The notes under the pieces: generated by a model
What the model was told of the DNA's origin: nothing
Databases searched by the model: none
What the model saw: the letters and a program-made list of their open reading frames with translations, nothing else
Shown: in pieces, positions 18,384 to 28,597 of the stretch
Position numbering within the stretch: the first letter of the stretch is position 1
Layout of the letters: each line of letters opens with the position of its first letter
Position numbers and translations under genes: made by a program
Origin: Crocosphaera watsonii WH 8501
GTDB lineage: Bacteria; Cyanobacteriota; Cyanobacteriia; Cyanobacteriales; Microcystaceae
Length of the DNA stretch: 64,000 nt
NCBI RefSeq assembly: GCF_000167195.1
Contig: NZ_AADV02000001.1
Span: forward strand, 186,001 to 250,000
Reading direction: 5' to 3'

Positions 18384-18929
18384 ATGAAAGTTATTCAAAC
18401 AAAAATTCCTGATGTTGTTATTATTGAACCCCGTATCTTTGGGGATGATCGTGGCTTTTTTTATGAAAGTTATAACCACAAAGCGTTTACAGAAGCAACG
18501 GGAATAAGCAGAAATTTTGTCCAAGATAATCATTCCAAATCGGAGAGAAATGTATTACGAGGACTGCATTATCAACTTCAACAAACCCAAGGAAAATTAG
18601 TCCGTGTCGTTACAGGAGAAGTGTTAGATGTAGCAGTGGATATTCGCAAAAGTTCCCCGACTTTTGGACAATGGGTAAGCTGTCTTTTAAGTGCTGAAAA
18701 TAAACGTCAATTTTGGGTTCCCGAAGGATTCGCTCACGGTTTTGTTGTGTCATCGGATGCTGCCGAATTTCTTTACAAAACCACTGATTATTACGCTCCA
18801 GAACATGAAAGAAGTATTCTTTGGAATGATCCTGATCTTGCCATAGATTGGCAATTAAAAGGAGAACCCAAATTATCAAAAAAAGATCAAGAAGGTTTAC
18901 CTTTTAAACAAGCAGAAGTATTTTATTAA
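18384..18929 (+). CDS. rfbC: dTDP-4-dehydrorhamnose 3,5-epimerase
   Basis: A 181-residue cupin-fold epimerase of dTDP-L-rhamnose synthesis (cytoplasm). Family motifs are present: IIEPRIFGDDRGFFYESY (residues about 13-30), the catalytic His in VLRGLHYQ, VRVVTGEVLDVAVDIRKSSPTFG, and VPEGFAHGFVV, followed by YKTTDYYAPEHE. Length is standard. No other rml/rfb gene is beside it. It is followed after 15 bases by a heptad array. Confidence 0.95.
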   Translation: MKVIQTKIPDVVIIEPRIFGDDRGFFYESYNHKAFTEATGISRNFVQDNHSKSERNVLRGLHYQLQQTQGKLVRVVTGEVLDVAVDIRKSSPTFGQWVSCLLSAENKRQFWVPEGFAHGFVVSSDAAEFLYKTTDYYAPEHERSILWNDPDLAIDWQLKGEPKLSKKDQEGLPFKQAEVFY

Positions 18930-19411
18930 ATAATTTTTGAATCTGAGTTCGGAGTTCGGAGTTCGGAGTTCGGAGTTTTTTTGGACAATCAGGGTTCAAG
19001 ACTCTTGATGAAGGATCAGTTGTCTATAAATTTCCTTATCTCGAACTCAGGTTAAGGGGATTCCTCGTACCTCACCAATGACAGTTAATACCAAATCCGA
19101 TTGTCAAAACCTCTTTATAGTTTTGCTCTCCTTCCTCCCACACTCCCCACCTTTCCCACACTCCCCACCCTCCTCAACTAGCAAGACAAAAGGGGTATCT
19201 AAATGGGATTTAGTACAAGGGGGTAGAAAATGTCCTAATTAATTTTGTTTATTTTTTATAACCGATCTTAGGGTTTATCTCTTATGAGTATGTACAACCC
19301 CTGATACTCAGAGAAAAAACCCTGATAATTTGCTCATAAGCACTGAGGAAATAATCAAAATATCTTTCTACAATGAAATCACATTCGATAAAGTATTGAG
19401 GTTTGTGTAAG
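18930..19411. other. Intergenic stretch, repeats only
   Basis: It holds the GAGTTCG array (18945-18977), the shared downstream segment ATTTCCTTATCTCGAACTCAGG-like also seen after the array at 5211-5250, and C-rich tandem CACACTCCCCACC repeats near 19138-19170. Short open frames on either strand have no recognisable character. I see no gene. Confidence 0.6.
18945..18977 (+). repeat. Tandem heptad array GAGTTCG, 4.7 copies
   Basis: Thirty-three bases of perfect GAGTTCG tandem just after rfbC. Same unit, same orientation relative to the upstream gene as at 5211-5250. Confidence 0.95.
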
Positions 19412-20079
19412 ATGGTTTTCACCTCAAGTGATAGCAAACAGGAAACAAAACAGTTAGTAACCAATTTTGAGCATCCTTTAAAAAAGAAACAGGTAGTATC
19501 ATTGATTGGAATGAATCTCGTAATATTCTCACCAGCGAAGACTTCATTCTAGGTTTAATTGAAGGACTAGAAGAAGAAATTGGTAGTGCTGCTGGAGTCA
19601 TTGCTTATAACATAGGTAAAGACTGGGGAAAACGAGATGCAGACTTTTTTAAAGAGTGGCTTTATGCTGAATATGAATATAAGAAACCCCTCAATCAAAT
19701 GAACCTTAATTATGTCTTAGAAGCCTGGTGGTGGTCTTTCACAGCGCAAGGTTGGGGTAACTGGGAAGTAGATATGAGTGAGCAGAAAAATGGCTTTATG
19801 TTTGTCAATATTTTTGATTCTGCTGTGGCACGAACTTTAGGAGATGTAGGTAAACCAGTTTGTCATATTTATGCTGGTTTATTAGCTGGATTTTTTACTA
19901 AGTTAGTCAATAAAGACCTTAATGCTATCGAAATTCAATGTTATGCCATGGGGGAAACCTATTGTAAGTTTTTAGTAGGGAAACAAGACAGGGTTGACGC
20001 TGCAACTTTCTGGTTAAACGAAGGGGCCTTAGCTAAAGACATCGAAAAGAAATTACATCATGGGGAGTATCTTAAATGA
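19412..20079 (+). pseudogene. V4R-domain protein with a one-base frameshift
   Basis: The gene begins with ATG at 19412 (MVFTSSDSKQETKQLVTNFEHP) and, in the -1 frame, continues FKKETGSIIDWNESRNILTSEDFILG to a stop at 20079. The frames meet at CCTTTAAAAAAG (19476-19487); one extra T would restore a 223-residue protein. The body has the V4R (4-vinyl reductase) pattern: EEEIGSAAGVIAYNIGKDWG, and C-terminal AGLLAGFF and EIQCYAMGETYCKFLVG with its conserved Cys pair. V4R domains bind small ligands or metals and occur beside pigment and regulatory genes. Either the gene is freshly broken or the A/T run hides a sequence error. Confidence 0.75.
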
Positions 20080-20345
20080 TGAGTAGGCAAACATGGTCTA
20101 CCCGGATTTCTCACAAATTAATTTGAAAGCCCAATCCAGAGATGAAAAATGATAATTTTTAGGACTAATAGAAATTTTGAATATAGATGAATAAAAAAAT
20201 TGACTTTGATTATCCAAAAATTGAGTTTAAGAGGGAATAATTATATTAACTTTTGATTTTCTCCACGATAAATAAGACTAAATGAAAGTATCAGTCAGTC
20301 AACAACTTATGATAGATATCTTTTTTTAAAAACAACTTATTCTAC

Positions 20346-21818
20346 TTATCCAGTATTAGGAATAGTTTTAATTCTTTTGTTAGCAATAGATAAAATATCT
20401 TGATAAGGACAAGCACTAGCTATAGCGATAATAATTCTTCTACAACTAATCTTTATTCTGGCTCCCAACTTAAGAAGATTTAGACGTATTCTTCCCACAG
20501 TTGCTTTAGCCAATGAAGTTTTTTTTAAACAGTGTTGACGAAAAGCATTTATGAGAACATAAGCCCAGGAATGTATCCATAATCTTAGTTGATTACTTTG
20601 AAATGTTTGAGTTTAATTTCTATCAGCTAACAAGTCTAATTGTTGTTCTTTAATCCGATTTTCCATCTCGCCTCTCGGACAGTATTTTTTTGTATAAAGT
20701 TTTGAGGGTGGAATTTTTGAAGCGGGCAAAGATGTCACCACATGGCGCATTTTTAAGCCATCACTTCCATAACAAACTTTTGTCACTACTCTTCTTTGAC
20801 AACTCCATGACTTTTCTGTTTTATAACGAATAGAGCGATACCAAGTAGAAATTGGTACTAATTTTTTAACTTCTTCTAAATCTTCTTTTTTCTGAAATAA
20901 ACTATCCATTAATTCAGTTATTGGAGCTAGTTTTTTTTCATATTCATGTTTGGCTTTTTCAATTACATCATCCGCTCGTAACTTAAGAACGCCATTTGTT
21001 CCCATAGCTATAACATAATCAACTAAAGGCTGATTTTCACAAAAATAGAAGATTTCTTCACGGGCATAGGCACTATCACCCCTAACTAGGATATGAGTCT
21101 CTGACCATTTTTCTCTAATTAGTCCGATAATTCTTTGTAATTCGTCTAAGGCTCCATCGGCTGGATCTACATTAGATGAACGAAGTTTAGCCACTAATAA
21201 ATGATGCCCACAGAAAATATATAAAGGAGCATAACATACTCCGTGATAATAACTATTAAAAAATGCCCCTTCTTGATTACCATGTACTTGGTCATCCGTG
21301 ACATCCATATCTAATATAATACTTAAGGGAGGTTTTTTATAAGACTCTAAAAAAAATTCGACAAAAGATTTTTCAATGGCTTCAAAGTTGGGTTCTATTT
21401 TATGATAACGACTCGTTTTTTGGTCGAGAATAGTCTCAGGACAATATTCCAATCTATTAATTGTACTTTTTCCAGCTAACCATCCCTTTTTATCTTCAAG
21501 TTCATTAAGCTTTTCTAAAGCGATCTTAAGGGCAGGATCGTGACGTAATTTATCATGGTCATTGACATCTTCATAGCCTAAAATAATTCCATAAAGCCTT
21601 TGTGCTAATAACTCATGAACGGAATGATCTACATAAGATTGATGACGATGATCTTGAAAACAGTTACCAAACTTCTCCGTAATTCCCAGTTTTTTATCCA
21701 ACTCAGCTATCCAGACAATCCCCGCATCTGAAGTGATTAGTCCCCCATCAAAATTAGCGATTAGATGATTTCCAAGAAAAAGTTTCCCACCCATTATCAG
21801 AATCTGTTTGTAGAACAT
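20346..21818 (-). pseudogene. IS1380-family transposase, one nonsense codon
   Basis: The frame begins at 21818 with MFYKQILIMGGKLF and shows IS1380 features: NFDGGLITSDAGIVWIAELD, an ILDMDVTDDQVHGNQEG stretch with catalytic Asp residues, and ILVRGDSAYAREEI. A TAA at 20615-20613 (after LDLLADRN) interrupts it; the same frame then continues TQTFQSNQLRLWIHSWAYVL for another 88 codons to a stop at 20346. The full protein would be about 490 residues, the normal family length, so a single base change separates it from an intact gene. A 9-bp hairpin (GTTCGCGGA/TCCGCGAAC) upstream at 21845-21868 may mark the element end. Confidence 0.85.
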
Positions 21819-21981
21819 CTCAAATAAGCGAAAAGGGAAAAATAAAAAGTTGTTCGCGGATACTTTCCGCGAACAAAAACCTCCCTATCTAAAAGAAAGA
21901 AATACGCTAACTTTTAAATTAGCTTTGACTATTTTTAAAAAGGAAATTCACTTAATTTTACACTCTTATTAACTTTTTAGA

Positions 21982-23192
21982 CTAACTGGGTCTAATCAAA
22001 ATATCCCATTTAGGTAAGTGAGGATTACGTTCTAAACGTTTCTCAATTTCCTTCATCTCTTTTTTCGTTAAAGAAATGCCTTTTTGATAAACTTTTTTAC
22101 TTAACTTAACTATCGGATTTAAGCCTTTCCATGTCATAGTTTTTACCCAAGCTAACATCGTTTGAGCATTTCTCAGAAGTGTTCCTTTCCAATGCCTCTC
22201 TAAAATTCCCCAACATCTTTCTATGGGATTATATTTACTGTGATAAGGAGGAAAATATAGTAATTGAATAGATTTCTTAGTTTGGTCGGCAAACTCTACC
22301 ATTCTCTTCAAAAATTGCCTTCTTATTCCACTATTTTCTGGTCCATTATCAACTTTAATTTGGATGTTCTCTAGTTGCTGCTTTTCAGTTATACTCAGAC
22401 TTGTCCACCATTGCTCCAAGTTATCTACCATGAAATCACTCGTTTTATAAGAACTTCCAAAAGTTACATAAAGTTGCCCTGTATCTTCATCTACAATCCC
22501 ACAAGGAACGTATTTTTCTTTAGTTCCCATATCATGATCTTGAGCTTGATTATAACCTCTGGTTTGTCCGCCACGTGAATATTCTCCTATTTCCACAGTT
22601 GCTTTACAATCCATACTTAAACGTTTCACAGAAGGGTCTTTTTTTCTATCTTTTTTCTCTATATTCTCGAAGATAGCGTCCGTCTCCGAGATTTTTTTTT
22701 AGGTTTAGCTTTTACCACTTTTCTTAATCGATAGCCCAAACGATTTAAAATATCTGCCATTGTCGAGTCAGCAGGAACCTCCTCTCTATTATATCCTAGA
22801 TTTCTTAATTGTTTAATGGCTTCAGCCGCCGTTAATCTTGTATAGGCAATGGGGTTATTAAATGTGGGGTTTTGTTGTGCGTGAGCTTCGGCTATTTCTT
22901 TCAATGATTGGGCAACTATTGGGTATCTTTCCTCCCATTTTTTACATCCACTATTGACTGATTGTAATCCTAAACACACTATCCCAGTTCGTTTTTCATG
23001 TAATCCAAGTTGAACATTTTTTCTCCCCCAACCAAACACGATTTCGGTTTGTCTGGCACTTCCTCCACAATACTTGAGACACATTTCAGCTTGAAATGAA
23101 CGACGCTCTGCTCCCGTCATTTTTGAGGCTGCTAAACGTAAATCATCGACCATCGACGGGGTTAAGGGATGATTTGTCTGTTTTAGCTTCAA
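21982..23192 (-). CDS. ISAzo13-family transposase, -1 frameshift at A9
   Basis: Two overlapping frames make one transposase. The first (23192-22659) starts MKLKQTNHPLTPSMVDDLRLA and ends ...KPKKKSRRRTLSSRI. The second, in the -1 frame, reads KKISETDAIFENIEKKDRKK-DPSVKRLSMDCKATVEIGEYSRGG and ends at 21982. They meet at a run of nine A (CCT-A9-TCT, 22692-22700), the same type of slip site as in larC above. The joined product is 403 residues. Catalytic residues fit: D in SMDCKA, D in VDNGPENSG, E in YNPIERCWGILE. ISAzo13 members include some with programmed frameshifting, so this copy may be functional. Confidence 0.85.
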
Positions 23193-23716
23193 TTTACTCT
23201 CTCTAATCTTTTTACCTCTTCATTTTAATCTATTTCTTCTGTTTTTTCAGACGAGCCAATTATGAAATTTTAAAGTTGTGTACCAAGATCCGCTAACTCT
23301 CTGTTCCTTTTATTTCTTGAAAGCCTTTAGTCCAAGCGATTACCCCCTATGGGAAAAGCTTTCTCGGAAATCACCTTATTTCTTTTCCTTTCTGTTTACT
23401 AAAGTTGATTACTTGACGAGGGGTTCGGGGATGACTGGGACTCATTAAATCAGTTTAAGGTAAATTGCTTTAATAATTAAATTATAGCATATTTTATTCT
23501 AACAATCTAGTACTATTAGAGATTTTATTAATAATTTTTTTGGAAAAATGAGTGATTGATTTATCTTTTCATCTTTGTCTAATTCGGGTTGATTTTAACT
23601 TAAAATCTGACAACAGACTGTTGGTTGGGGAAATATGCGATCGCTCTGTTCAAACCCACTTCCTGTAAGGCTTCTGTGTTTGGCGATCGCAGATTTTGTG
23701 AGAAATTCGGGATAAG
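23193..23716. other. Intergenic stretch
   Basis: It probably contains the right end of the ISAzo13 element and the lipase promoter. Two HIP1 sites (GCGATCGC) lie near 23637 and 23682. I see no RNA gene and no convincing small gene; the one short open frame has no ribosome site and overlaps the lipase start. Confidence 0.5.
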
Positions 23717-24947
23717 ATGTCAAACTCTCAACCACAAGCAGGACAAGGTTCGCCTTTTGATTTTTTCACTCCCGAGTTATCACCCCCCGAAGATCATACA
23801 CAATCAAAACCTAACTTTGACAATGCCTACATCTGCGCCAATATTTCTGAACTTTGTTATTTAAGTTCTGTAAATGCAAAACACATGAATATAGGGTATG
23901 AAGAAGCCGTGCGCTCGACTCTATATAGTTGGGGATGTAGTTATGAAGATGTTCAAAAAACTATCTTTATTGATAGTCAAGACATTGAAGACATTCCAGA
24001 TGATAGTGAAAATATTGATGACAACAAAAAGAAATATATTGCCGAAACCCAATAATAACGGTATTTTTCATAAAAATACCGTTATTATTGGGTTTCGTGG
24101 GTCTGAAAAAAAAGTCGGCGACTGGGCCATAAATCTAAAAATCCATTCTCGGATACTTGATTATACAGACAGACAAGACGGAAGAGAGAATCTTTTATCC
24201 GTTATTAGCAGTAAAGAACAAAGGGTGCATCGTGGCTTTTTACGAGCTTTTAAAGCACTTCTTGTTAACCAAGACTATCATGACTGGGTGATGAAACAAC
24301 TAGGAGCCGCAGAGAATGTCTGGTTAACGGGACATAGTTTAGGAGGTGCGATCGCTATTCTTGCTGCTAACTATTTACTGGAGCAAGTAGAGCCAAAAAT
24401 CAATGTATCTGGTGTTTATACCTTTGGTGCGCCTCGTGTTGGGAATAGTCATTATCGCGATCACATTAATGATAAATTCAAGTCTCAATACTGGCGGTTT
24501 ATGAATGATAATGATCCCGTTCCAGATATTCCTTTTCCTGAATTAATTTATCGTTATTCCCGTGAAGGATGTATGCTGCGTCTCAATAATATCAATGGAA
24601 ATTACGATATCTTACGTAGGATTGATCAAGAGGGAAAAAGAATCAGATTAGGCCGTTATAATGGTAAACCTAACTCTGTAAATGATCATAATCTAGGTGG
24701 AGCGGGTAGCTATTGTGAGAGACTATTTTCTCTAGCTTCTCAAGCTCAACCAATGACCTTTAAACACTTGAAGGAAAAGGGAAATAAGCGACAAATCAAA
24801 GGTATTACTCCTGAGATTTCTGTTTTTCAAACAATAGATTCTCTTTTAAAGCAAGGAGTATCAGATGAAACAATTGCTCAAGCATTAAAAGTTGATTTAA
24901 AAATTGTCAAAAAGGCCAGAAACTCCGACTTTCCGTACAGTGATTAA
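23717..24947 (+). pseudogene. Lipase (class 3) family protein, frame broken at a perfect hairpin
   Basis: The first frame (MSNSQPQAGQGSPFDFFTPEL...KKKYIAETQ) stops at 24055; the second frame carries the catalytic domain: NTVIIGFRGSEKKVGDWAINL, the nucleophile GHSLGGAIAILAANYLLEQV, VYTFGAPRVGN, NDNDPVPDIPF and a late His (NDHNLGG). These are the Ser-Asp-His triad regions of lipase_3 enzymes, which hydrolyse acylglycerols. The break is a 55-bp perfect hairpin at 24043-24097 whose left arm copies KNTVIIGFR in reverse. The total length would be about 410 codons with one base removed. A helical C-terminal tail (SLLKQGVSDETIAQALKVD) resembles a helix-turn-helix. Confidence 0.8.
24043..24097. repeat. 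Perfect hairpin, 26-bp arms and 3-base loop, inside the lipase gene
   Basis: CGAAACCCAATAATAACGG-TATTTTT pairs exactly with AAAAATA-CCGTTATTATTGGGTTTCG around CAT. The right arm encodes conserved lipase sequence, so the left arm is the likely newcomer. The reading frame shifts within this element. Confidence 0.95.
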
Positions 24948-25449
24948 ACCGATTAACTAGCGTTTTATCCTTGTTTTCCCTAACCTGTATTTTTGGCAAC
25001 TCAATCCTAATTTTAGTAATTTAAAGAATTAAATAATAGTCGATTAGTGAGGAATATTTTTGAGAAAACAATTGCTAAACAAGGGAACAGATTAGCTAAA
25101 CTATCTAAACATAAAATGATACAAGAAATATTACCCAAATGAATTTCATTGTAGGGTGGGCAAATATTATAAGTCCGATAATCAAATTGAGATCATCATA
25201 CAATTTGCCCACTTAACCCTTAACCTCATAAACTTCTTTACACTATAAAGTACCAAAATAGCAACGCTTTTAATATAAATTGATAATGTGTTGTAACTCT
25301 TAATAAAAAGGGGGTGTCACTAACGGCAGAAAGGCTGGTAGACTGTGATTCAGGGATCGTAAATTCCTGCTAAAAAATGTAACAATCTTGTTACATTTTT
25401 TAGCAAAACGAGTCCTTAATCGATTGAAAAAAGTCTTTTTAAACAAGCT
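24948..25449. other. Intergenic stretch upstream of acsF
   Basis: It holds a GTAGGGTGGGCAAAT...ATTTGCCCAC dispersed repeat (25151-25212) and the perfect hairpin at 25368-25405. No gene or tRNA was seen. The acsF promoter must lie here. Confidence 0.6.
25368..25405 (+). promoter_or_regulatory. Perfect 18-bp inverted repeat in the acsF leader
   Basis: TGCTAAAAAATGTAACAA and its exact complement surround TC, ending 44 bases before the acsF ATG. As RNA it would be a long stem; as DNA it could be a repressor site (GTAACAA-TC-TTGTTAC core). There is no T-run after it, so a simple terminator is unlikely. Confidence 0.6.
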
Positions 25450-26526
25450 ATGGTCAATACCCTTCAAAAATCTGAATTTGACGAAATGCGTCCTGGGATC
25501 AAGGTCCCGGCCAAAGAAACTATCCTAACTCCTCGTTTTTATACCACCGACTTTGATGCGGTGGCCAAAATGGATATTTCAGTGAACGAAGAGGAATTAA
25601 AAGCCATTCTCGAGGAATTTCGTACTGATTATAACCGTCATCATTTTGTCCGTCGTGGAGAATTTGCTCAAACCTGGGAACACATTGATGGGGATACCCG
25701 TCGTTTGTTTGTAGAATTTTTAGAACGTTCCTGTACAGCAGAATTTTCCGGGTTCCTTCTCTACAAAGAGTTAGGGAGACGCTTAAAAAATAAAAGCCCC
25801 ATTTTGGCTGAATGTTTTACCCTGATGTCCCGTGATGAAGCACGTCACGCTGGTTTCCTCAATAAAGCCTTATCTGATTTTAATCTGTCTTTGGATTTAA
25901 GTTTCTTAACAAAGAGTCGCAGTTATACTTTCTTCCAGCCTAAGTTTATTTTTTATGCGACATATTTATCCGAAAAAATTGGTTATTGGCGTTATATCAC
26001 CATTTTCCGCCACTTAGAAAAGCATCCCGAAGACAAAATCTATCCTATTTTCAATTTCTTTGAAAACTGGTGTCAAGATGAAAACCGTCACGGTGACTTT
26101 TTCGATGCCATCATGAAAGCAACCCCTAACATACTAAACAATTGGAAAGCCCGTCTATGGTGTCGTTTCTTCTTGTTATCCGTATTTGCAACCATGTATC
26201 TCAATGATATCCAACGGTCTGATTTTTATGCAGCGATTGGACTAGATGCACGGGAATATGATAAATATGTTATTGAGAAGACCAACGAAACAGCAGGAAA
26301 GGTTTTCCCTGTGGTTTTAGATGTGGAAAATCCTGAATTTTACGGCAGACTAGAAACTTGCGTCAAAAACAACGAAAAATTACGAGAAATTGACGCTTCA
26401 AACAGTCCAGCCCCTGTGAAGTTCCTCAGAAAACTACCTGCTTTTGTTTCCAATGGAGTTCAGTTTATTAAACTGTATTTCGTGAAACCTATTCGGGTTG
26501 ATCATCTAGAAGGAACGGTTCGTTAA
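25450..26526 (+). CDS. acsF: Mg-protoporphyrin IX monomethyl ester oxidative cyclase
   Basis: A 358-residue AcsF/CHL27/ChlA-type diiron enzyme that forms ring E of chlorophyll using oxygen, at the thylakoid or plasma membrane. The ferritin-like helices carry the iron ligands: E in [28 protein letters not shown], and C-terminal [13 protein letters not shown]. The N-terminal [24 protein letters not shown] is the conserved family start. Cyanobacteria often have an aerobic and a microaerobic isoform; I cannot say which this is. A hairpin precedes it and a terminator follows. Confidence 0.95.
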   Translation: MVNTLQKSEFDEMRPGIKVPAKETILTPRFYTTDFDAVAKMDISVNEEELKAILEEFRTDYNRHHFVRRGEFAQTWEHIDGDTRRLFVEFLERSCTAEFSGFLLYKELGRRLKNKSPILAECFTLMSRDEARHAGFLNKALSDFNLSLDLSFLTKSRSYTFFQPKFIFYATYLSEKIGYWRYITIFRHLEKHPEDKIYPIFNFFENWCQDENRHGDFFDAIMKATPNILNNWKARLWCRFFLLSVFATMYLNDIQRSDFYAAIGLDAREYDKYVIEKTNETAGKVFPVVLDVENPEFYGRLETCVKNNEKLREIDASNSPAPVKFLRKLPAFVSNGVQFIKLYFVKPIRVDHLEGTVR

Positions 26527-26554
26527 AAGTTTTGAGTTAGTTTACGTTTTAAGC

Positions 26555-26576
26555 ACCCGCTAAGGCGGGTTTTTTT
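26555..26576 (+). terminator. Rho-independent terminator of acsF
   Basis: ACCCGC-TAAG-GCGGGT followed by seven T, 28 bases after the acsF stop. Confidence 0.9.
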
Positions 26577-26684
26577 ATAGTTTCAAATTGTACGGGGTCA
26601 ACGGCCGTTGACCCCTACAGAAAGGAAATTTATAGGCAACTGCTCAAAATCACGAGTCTTAAACCCTGATTATTTCATGGAAAA

Positions 26685-26726
26685 AACTCCGAACTCCGAA
26701 CTCCGAACTCCGAACTCCGAACTCCG
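26685..26726 (-). repeat. Tandem heptad array AACTCCG, 6 copies
   Basis: Forty-two perfect bases (the complement of GAGTT-CG), 22 bases after the glmU stop. Relative to the upstream gene it has the same orientation as the arrays behind crtD and rfbC. Confidence 0.95.
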
Positions 26727-26748
26727 CGCCTCACGTCTACAGGGTTGT

Positions 26749-28128
26749 TTATGATTTTTTTTGCGCCATTTTCGCCTTCCAATCCTCAATAATTCTTTGT
26801 CGTTGTCTGGCAATAACTAAAGCATGATCCGGAACATCATTAGTAACAACCGATCCGGCAGCTACAGTTACCTCCTCACCTAGTGTAACCGGTGCAACAA
26901 ACACACTATTGGCTCCGGTTTTGGTGCGATCGCCGATAATAGTTTGATGCTTCCGATAACCATCATAATTAGCTGTAATGGTTCCTGCACCCACATTTAC
27001 CTCTTGCCCCAGAGTCGCATCCCCAAGATAGGTTAAATGGGCGACATTGCTCTTATCTCCTACCTGAGTCTTTTTAATCTCCACAAAATTACCAATACGG
27101 CAAGATGCTTCTATTTTTGCCTCTCCTCGTAAATGGGTATAGGGGCCAACACGACAGTTATCAGCAACTTCAGAATCAGCAATAACCGAATAAAGTGCCG
27201 TCACCTGTTCCCCAATGGTACTATTTTCAACGAGACTTCCCGGGCCAATACGACTTTTTGCCCCGATAGAAGTATTACCCCGTAAATGGGTTTGGGGTTC
27301 GAGGATGACATCAGGAGCAAGGGTAACAGTATCATCGATGGTAATACTATCAGCATCGATCATGGTTACACCTACACTCATCCAATGCTTTTTGATACGA
27401 TCTTGTAAGATATCGTTAGCAATAGAAAGTTGATAGCGATCATTTATACCATTTATTTCGTAATAATCTTCTACATCAACAGCCATTACAGGGTTGAGAT
27501 AATCCACAACCTCGGTTAAATAGTATTCTTTTTGGTCGTTATTAGTGGAAAGTTTCGGTAAAGCTTCGGCTAGTTTTGACCAGTTGAAACAGTATATTCC
27601 GCCGTTAACCCGATTATTCTGTTTTTGTGCCGCGTTACAGTCCCGATCTTCGACAATTTGGCTAACTTGGTTGTTCCCATCGCAGAAAACTCTTCCATAC
27701 CCTTTGGGGTTGGGTAAATTTGCTGTTAATAAAGTGGCTGCGTTATTATTTTTTTGATGAATCTGGAGTAAATTTTCTAAGGTTTCAGGGCGTAATAAAG
27801 GAGCATCCCCGTTTAAAACCAATAAATCTCCTTCAAAACCTTGTAAGTGGGGTAATAATTGCTGTATAGCGTGTCCTGTCCCTAATTGTTCCCTTTGTTC
27901 TACAAATTCGAGGGATGAGCTATGCTCAAAAGACTGTTTAACTTGTTCCCCTTCATAACCAATGATAATCAGTTTTCGAGACGGGGCAATTAGATGACAA
28001 CTATCGATCACCCGTTGTACTAGCGATCGCCCCCCTAAAGTGTGTAATACTTTAGGTAAGTCAGACTTCATCCGTGTTCCTTTACCGGCTGCCAGAATTG
28101 CTACTGCTACCATATTTCTATCCATCAA
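26749..28128 (-). CDS. glmU: Bifunctional GlcNAc-1-P uridyltransferase / GlcN-1-P acetyltransferase
   Basis: A 459-residue GlmU making UDP-GlcNAc for peptidoglycan and lipopolysaccharide in the cytoplasm. The N-terminal pyrophosphorylase domain has [22 protein letters not shown] (residues about 12-33). The C-terminal left-handed beta-helix starts near 255 with hexapeptide repeats, including [22 protein letters not shown] and [11 protein letters not shown]. Length is standard. The ATG at 28128 begins [15 protein letters not shown]; a start at the inner Met of MVAVAIL is also possible. Confidence 0.95.
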   Translation of the reverse strand: MMDRNMVAVAILAAGKGTRMKSDLPKVLHTLGGRSLVQRVIDSCHLIAPSRKLIIIGYEGEQVKQSFEHSSSLEFVEQREQLGTGHAIQQLLPHLQGFEGDLLVLNGDAPLLRPETLENLLQIHQKNNNAATLLTANLPNPKGYGRVFCDGNNQVSQIVEDRDCNAAQKQNNRVNGGIYCFNWSKLAEALPKLSTNNDQKEYYLTEVVDYLNPVMAVDVEDYYEINGINDRYQLSIANDILQDRIKKHWMSVGVTMIDADSITIDDTVTLAPDVILEPQTHLRGNTSIGAKSRIGPGSLVENSTIGEQVTALYSVIADSEVADNCRVGPYTHLRGEAKIEASCRIGNFVEIKKTQVGDKSNVAHLTYLGDATLGQEVNVGAGTITANYDGYRKHQTIIGDRTKTGANSVFVAPVTLGEEVTVAAGSVVTNDVPDHALVIARQRQRIIEDWKAKMAQKKS

Positions 28129-28178
28129 CAGTCCCGAAAAGAGTATATCCTGTCCTGTGTGTTTTGGATAGGGGTGTG

Positions 28179-28222
28179 TTAATTAATAATTAATAATTAA
28201 TAGTTAATAATTGACAATTTAC
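28179..28222. repeat. AT-rich tandem TAATAAT-type heptads
   Basis: TTAATTAATAATTAATAAT and following TAATAGTTAATAATTGAC repeat a seven-base period between glmU and the cupin gene, in their promoter region. Similar AT repeats occur at 61733-61760 and 61800-61835. Confidence 0.7.
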
Positions 28223-28236
28223 AATATTTATGATTT

Positions 28237-28563
28237 ATGGATAATATTTTTCATTTTACCCATCAATTGATTGACCAAGAGATTTTTGAGACTATTGTTA
28301 ATAGTAGAAATGTGAAAATTGAGCGTATTATTTCTACGGGACAAACCACTCCTAAAGACAGTTGGTATGATCAAGAGCAAGATGAGTGGGTGATTTTATT
28401 ACAAGGACAAGCTACTTTATTATTCTTTGATAATTCCTCAATTAAGCTTAAATCTGGAGATTATTTATTAATTAAAGCTCATCAAAAACACCGAGTTACT
28501 TTTACCAGTATTGATCCTCCTTATATTTGGTTGGCTATTCATGGTAATTTGTCATTAAACTAA
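28237..28563 (+). CDS. Cupin-domain protein
   Basis: A 108-residue single cupin. It shows the pattern of motif 1 in ILLQGQATLLFFDN (with EWVILLQG) and motif 2 in GDYLLIKAHQKHRVTFT, the H residue in HQKHRV being a possible metal ligand. The usual His pair of motif 1 is not evident, so metal binding may differ. Single-cupin proteins act as small dioxygenases, isomerases or binding proteins; the substrate is unknown. Divergent from glmU. Confidence 0.85.
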   Translation: MDNIFHFTHQLIDQEIFETIVNSRNVKIERIISTGQTTPKDSWYDQEQDEWVILLQGQATLLFFDNSSIKLKSGDYLLIKAHQKHRVTFTSIDPPYIWLAIHGNLSLN

Positions 28564-28597
28564 GTTGGCGTATTCATTCATTATTAATTGTTAATTT

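Noticed and set aside
19282-19601. Minus-strand small proteins opposite the V4R gene
   Set aside because: No ribosome site, no family, and they lie opposite clear V4R coding sequence.
25310-25370. tRNA-like stretch before acsF (AAAGGCTGGTAGACTGTGATTC...)
   Set aside because: No T-arm GTTCGAATC or acceptor pairing could be found; no tRNA gene was seen in the window.
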